The notes below the pieces were generated by a model. The model did not search any database, had not been told where the DNA came from, and saw nothing but the letters and a program-made list of their open reading frames with translations. Positions 5,186 through 6,711 of a stretch of DNA of 6,711 nt are shown here, piece by piece. Origin of the DNA: Clostridiales bacterium (GTDB lineage: Bacteria > Bacillota > Clostridia > Saccharofermentanales > UBA5734); assembly GCA_007135995.1 (NCBI GenBank), contig SLHU01000082.1, positions 1-6,711 of the forward strand, written 5' to 3'. The position numbers and the translations under genes are program-made. Position 1 is the first letter of the stretch. Each line of letters opens with the position of its first letter.

Positions 5186-6652
5186 ATGGAAGAAAAAAAA
5201 GCAGCCGGTGGCAAAAATCTAAAACAGGACACATTACTGGCAAAAGAAACTAAAAAACTGAAAGAAGCGCTAGAGGTTAAATATCCCAATTTGTGGGATA
5301 AAATTGATGAGGAAGATAAGAAGGCTGCGTATTCTTTCGCTGAATCATATAAAGATTTTCTCAGCCGGGCGAAAACGGAACGGGTTTTCGTCAATGTATC
5401 GGTTGAAACACTGGAATCGCTGGGCTATGTGCCGCTGAGCGAAAAGAAAACACTGAAAGCCGGCGATAAAGTGTATGAATCAGTTCACGGCAAAGCCCTC
5501 ATTGCAGCACTGATCGGCAGCCGGCCTTTAAAGGAAGGCTGTAATCTGGTAGGCGCTCATGTAGACGCGCCGCGGCTTGATCTAAAGCCCCACCCGATCT
5601 ATGAAGACAGTGACCTGGTGCTGATGAAAACACATTATTACGGCGGCATCAAAAAATATCAGTGGACGGCTATACCGCTTGCGATGCACGGCATTATTTA
5701 CCGTAAGGACGGGACACCGCAGACCATCAGCATAGGTGAATCGGATGATGATCCTGTACTGACCATCACCGATCTGCTGCCGCATCTTGGGAAAGATCAA
5801 ATGTCCCGCAAGGCACCTGACCTGATTAAAGGTGAAGAACTCAATGTGCTTATCGGCGGCTTGCCTTATCCTGATCCTGACACCAGCGGCCGCTTCAAGC
5901 TTGGCATTTTACAGCTTTTGCATGAACGGTACGGCATCACAGAACAAGACTGGGTCACCGCAGAGGTGGAGCTTGTCCCGGCTGGACCGGCACGCGATGT
6001 CGGACTGGACAGAAGCTATATCGGAGCCTATGCGCAGGATGACCGCGTTTGCTCCTACACGGCACTGGCAGCCTTAACCAGTCTGGAAACAGTAGAGAAA
6101 ACCGCGATTGCCATGCTTTTTGATAAAGAAGAAATTGGCAGTGACGGCAATACAGGCGCTCAGTCACGTGCATATGAGAATTTTTTATACACCATCCTGG
6201 CTAAAAGCCAGAAGCAGACAGACCGGCTGGATTTCCAGCAGATGGTTGATAACAGCAATATGCTCTCAGCCGATGTCACAAATGGCTTCGATCCAACGTT
6301 CCCCACAGTCAGTGACAGCCGCAACAACAGTTATCTGGGCCGCGGCATCAGTCTGGTGAAGTATGTCGGTTCCCGCGGCAAATCAGGAACCAGCGACGCG
6401 AACGTGGAGTTTCTCAGCAAGGTCATCCGTCTTTTCAATGAAAAAGAGATTCCGTGGCAGACAGGTGAGATGGGCAAGGTCGATGAAGGCGGCGGCGGCA
6501 CCATTGCCAAGTTTCTGGCTCATCTGGGTATGGAAGTACTCGACTGCGGCGTGCCTGTCTTATCCATGCATTCACCGTTTGAAGTAACCAGTAAAATTGA
6601 TGTGTACATGACTTTCCAGGCCTATCGCGCCTTTATGGACGGAATGGACTGA
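5186..6652 (+). CDS. M18 family aminopeptidase (aspartyl-type, dinuclear metal)
   Basis: Cytoplasmic metallo-aminopeptidase that removes N-terminal residues from peptides; M18 members often prefer acidic ones, and they usually form large tetrahedral oligomers. The 488-residue product shows the full metal and catalytic set: His125 and Asp127 in VGAHVDAPRLDLKP; the bridging Asp286 in AQDDRVCSYTA; FDKEEIGSDG with Glu315 (general base) and Glu316 (metal ligand); Asp363 in ADVTNGFDP; and His462 in MHSPFE. The DEGGGGTIA loop (433-441) and the SKIDVYMTFQAYRAF end are also typical. Length is normal for the clostridial branch, which carries a Lys-rich N-terminus and a KTER segment (63-66). The gene stands alone after a long non-coding stretch with a palindrome and has an excellent ribosome site. 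Family certain; exact substrate preference unknown. Symbols such as apeA or pepM18 are used, but none is firmly established. Confidence 0.95.
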   Translation: MEEKKAAGGKNLKQDTLLAKETKKLKEALEVKYPNLWDKIDEEDKKAAYSFAESYKDFLSRAKTERVFVNVSVETLESLGYVPLSEKKTLKAGDKVYESVHGKALIAALIGSRPLKEGCNLVGAHVDAPRLDLKPHPIYEDSDLVLMKTHYYGGIKKYQWTAIPLAMHGIIYRKDGTPQTISIGESDDDPVLTITDLLPHLGKDQMSRKAPDLIKGEELNVLIGGLPYPDPDTSGRFKLGILQLLHERYGITEQDWVTAEVELVPAGPARDVGLDRSYIGAYAQDDRVCSYTALAALTSLETVEKTAIAMLFDKEEIGSDGNTGAQSRAYENFLYTILAKSQKQTDRLDFQQMVDNSNMLSADVTNGFDPTFPTVSDSRNNSYLGRGISLVKYVGSRGKSGTSDANVEFLSKVIRLFNEKEIPWQTGEMGKVDEGGGGTIAKFLAHLGMEVLDCGVPVLSMHSPFEVTSKIDVYMTFQAYRAFMDGMD

Positions 6653-6711
6653 TTTTCGTTATACGCGTTTGAGTAATCGAAATATTTGAAAAAGCTGTCT
6701 GGCGGTACCGC
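6653..6711. other. Downstream flank, cut by the window end
   Basis: No gene is visible. The last ten bases, GCGGTACCGC (6702-6711), form a perfect palindrome, which could be part of a hairpin continuing past the edge. No complete terminator for the aminopeptidase gene can be seen. Confidence 0.3.

Noticed and set aside
6702..6711. GCGGTACCGC palindrome as a terminator
   Set aside because: The window ends here, so no loop or T-run can be judged.

Overview
This window comes from a low-to-mid GC Gram-positive bacterium, most likely a member of the Bacillota (class Clostridia or a near relative). The reasons are strong AGGAGG/AGGTGA-type ribosome binding sites, a clostridial-type cysteine desulfurase / IscU / MnmA gene trio, an M18 aminopeptidase of the clostridial type, and a sortase-anchor (LPXTG-like) protein end. 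I cannot name a genus from the sequence alone.

Layout. Positions 46-1257 (+) encode a NifS/IscS cysteine desulfurase. After a 177-base gap with imperfect hairpins, 1435-1866 (+) encodes the IscU/NifU-type Fe-S scaffold. It overlaps the start of mnmA (1844-3187, +), the tRNA 2-thiouridine synthase, by 23 bases. The mnmA transcript meets a clear intrinsic terminator (3206-3236) that lies inside the 3' end of the convergent gene. That gene (3202-4032, -) encodes a PHP-domain phosphoesterase of the histidinol-phosphatase type. Upstream of it, at 4076-4125, two promoter-like sequences on opposite strands share one overlapping -10 block. To the right lies a short reading frame (4209-4727, +) with an octapeptide Thr/Glu repeat stalk and a C-terminal IPQTG sortase signal. 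It has no signal peptide and no visible ribosome binding site, so it looks like the 3' remnant of a larger surface-protein gene. A strong 14-bp hairpin (4767-4799) follows. The next roughly 390 bases hold no convincing gene but do hold dyads, including a perfect 16-bp palindrome (5073-5088). The last gene (5186-6652, +) encodes an M18 aspartyl-type aminopeptidase with an ideal ribosome binding site.

How the genes fit together. The desulfurase releases sulfur from cysteine as a persulfide on Cys328. IscU uses it to build Fe-S clusters, and MnmA uses persulfide sulfur to thiolate U34 of tRNAs for Lys, Glu and Gln. The trio is therefore a compact sulfur-delivery module. The PHP phosphatase, the surface-protein remnant and the aminopeptidase have no evident functional link to it.

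I found no clear new multi-gene system. The most unusual points are an approximately 60-residue Ser/Ala/Lys/Asp-rich insertion in the C-terminal domain of MnmA, the headless sortase-anchored repeat protein, the shared -10 divergent promoter, and the palindrome ahead of the aminopeptidase gene.
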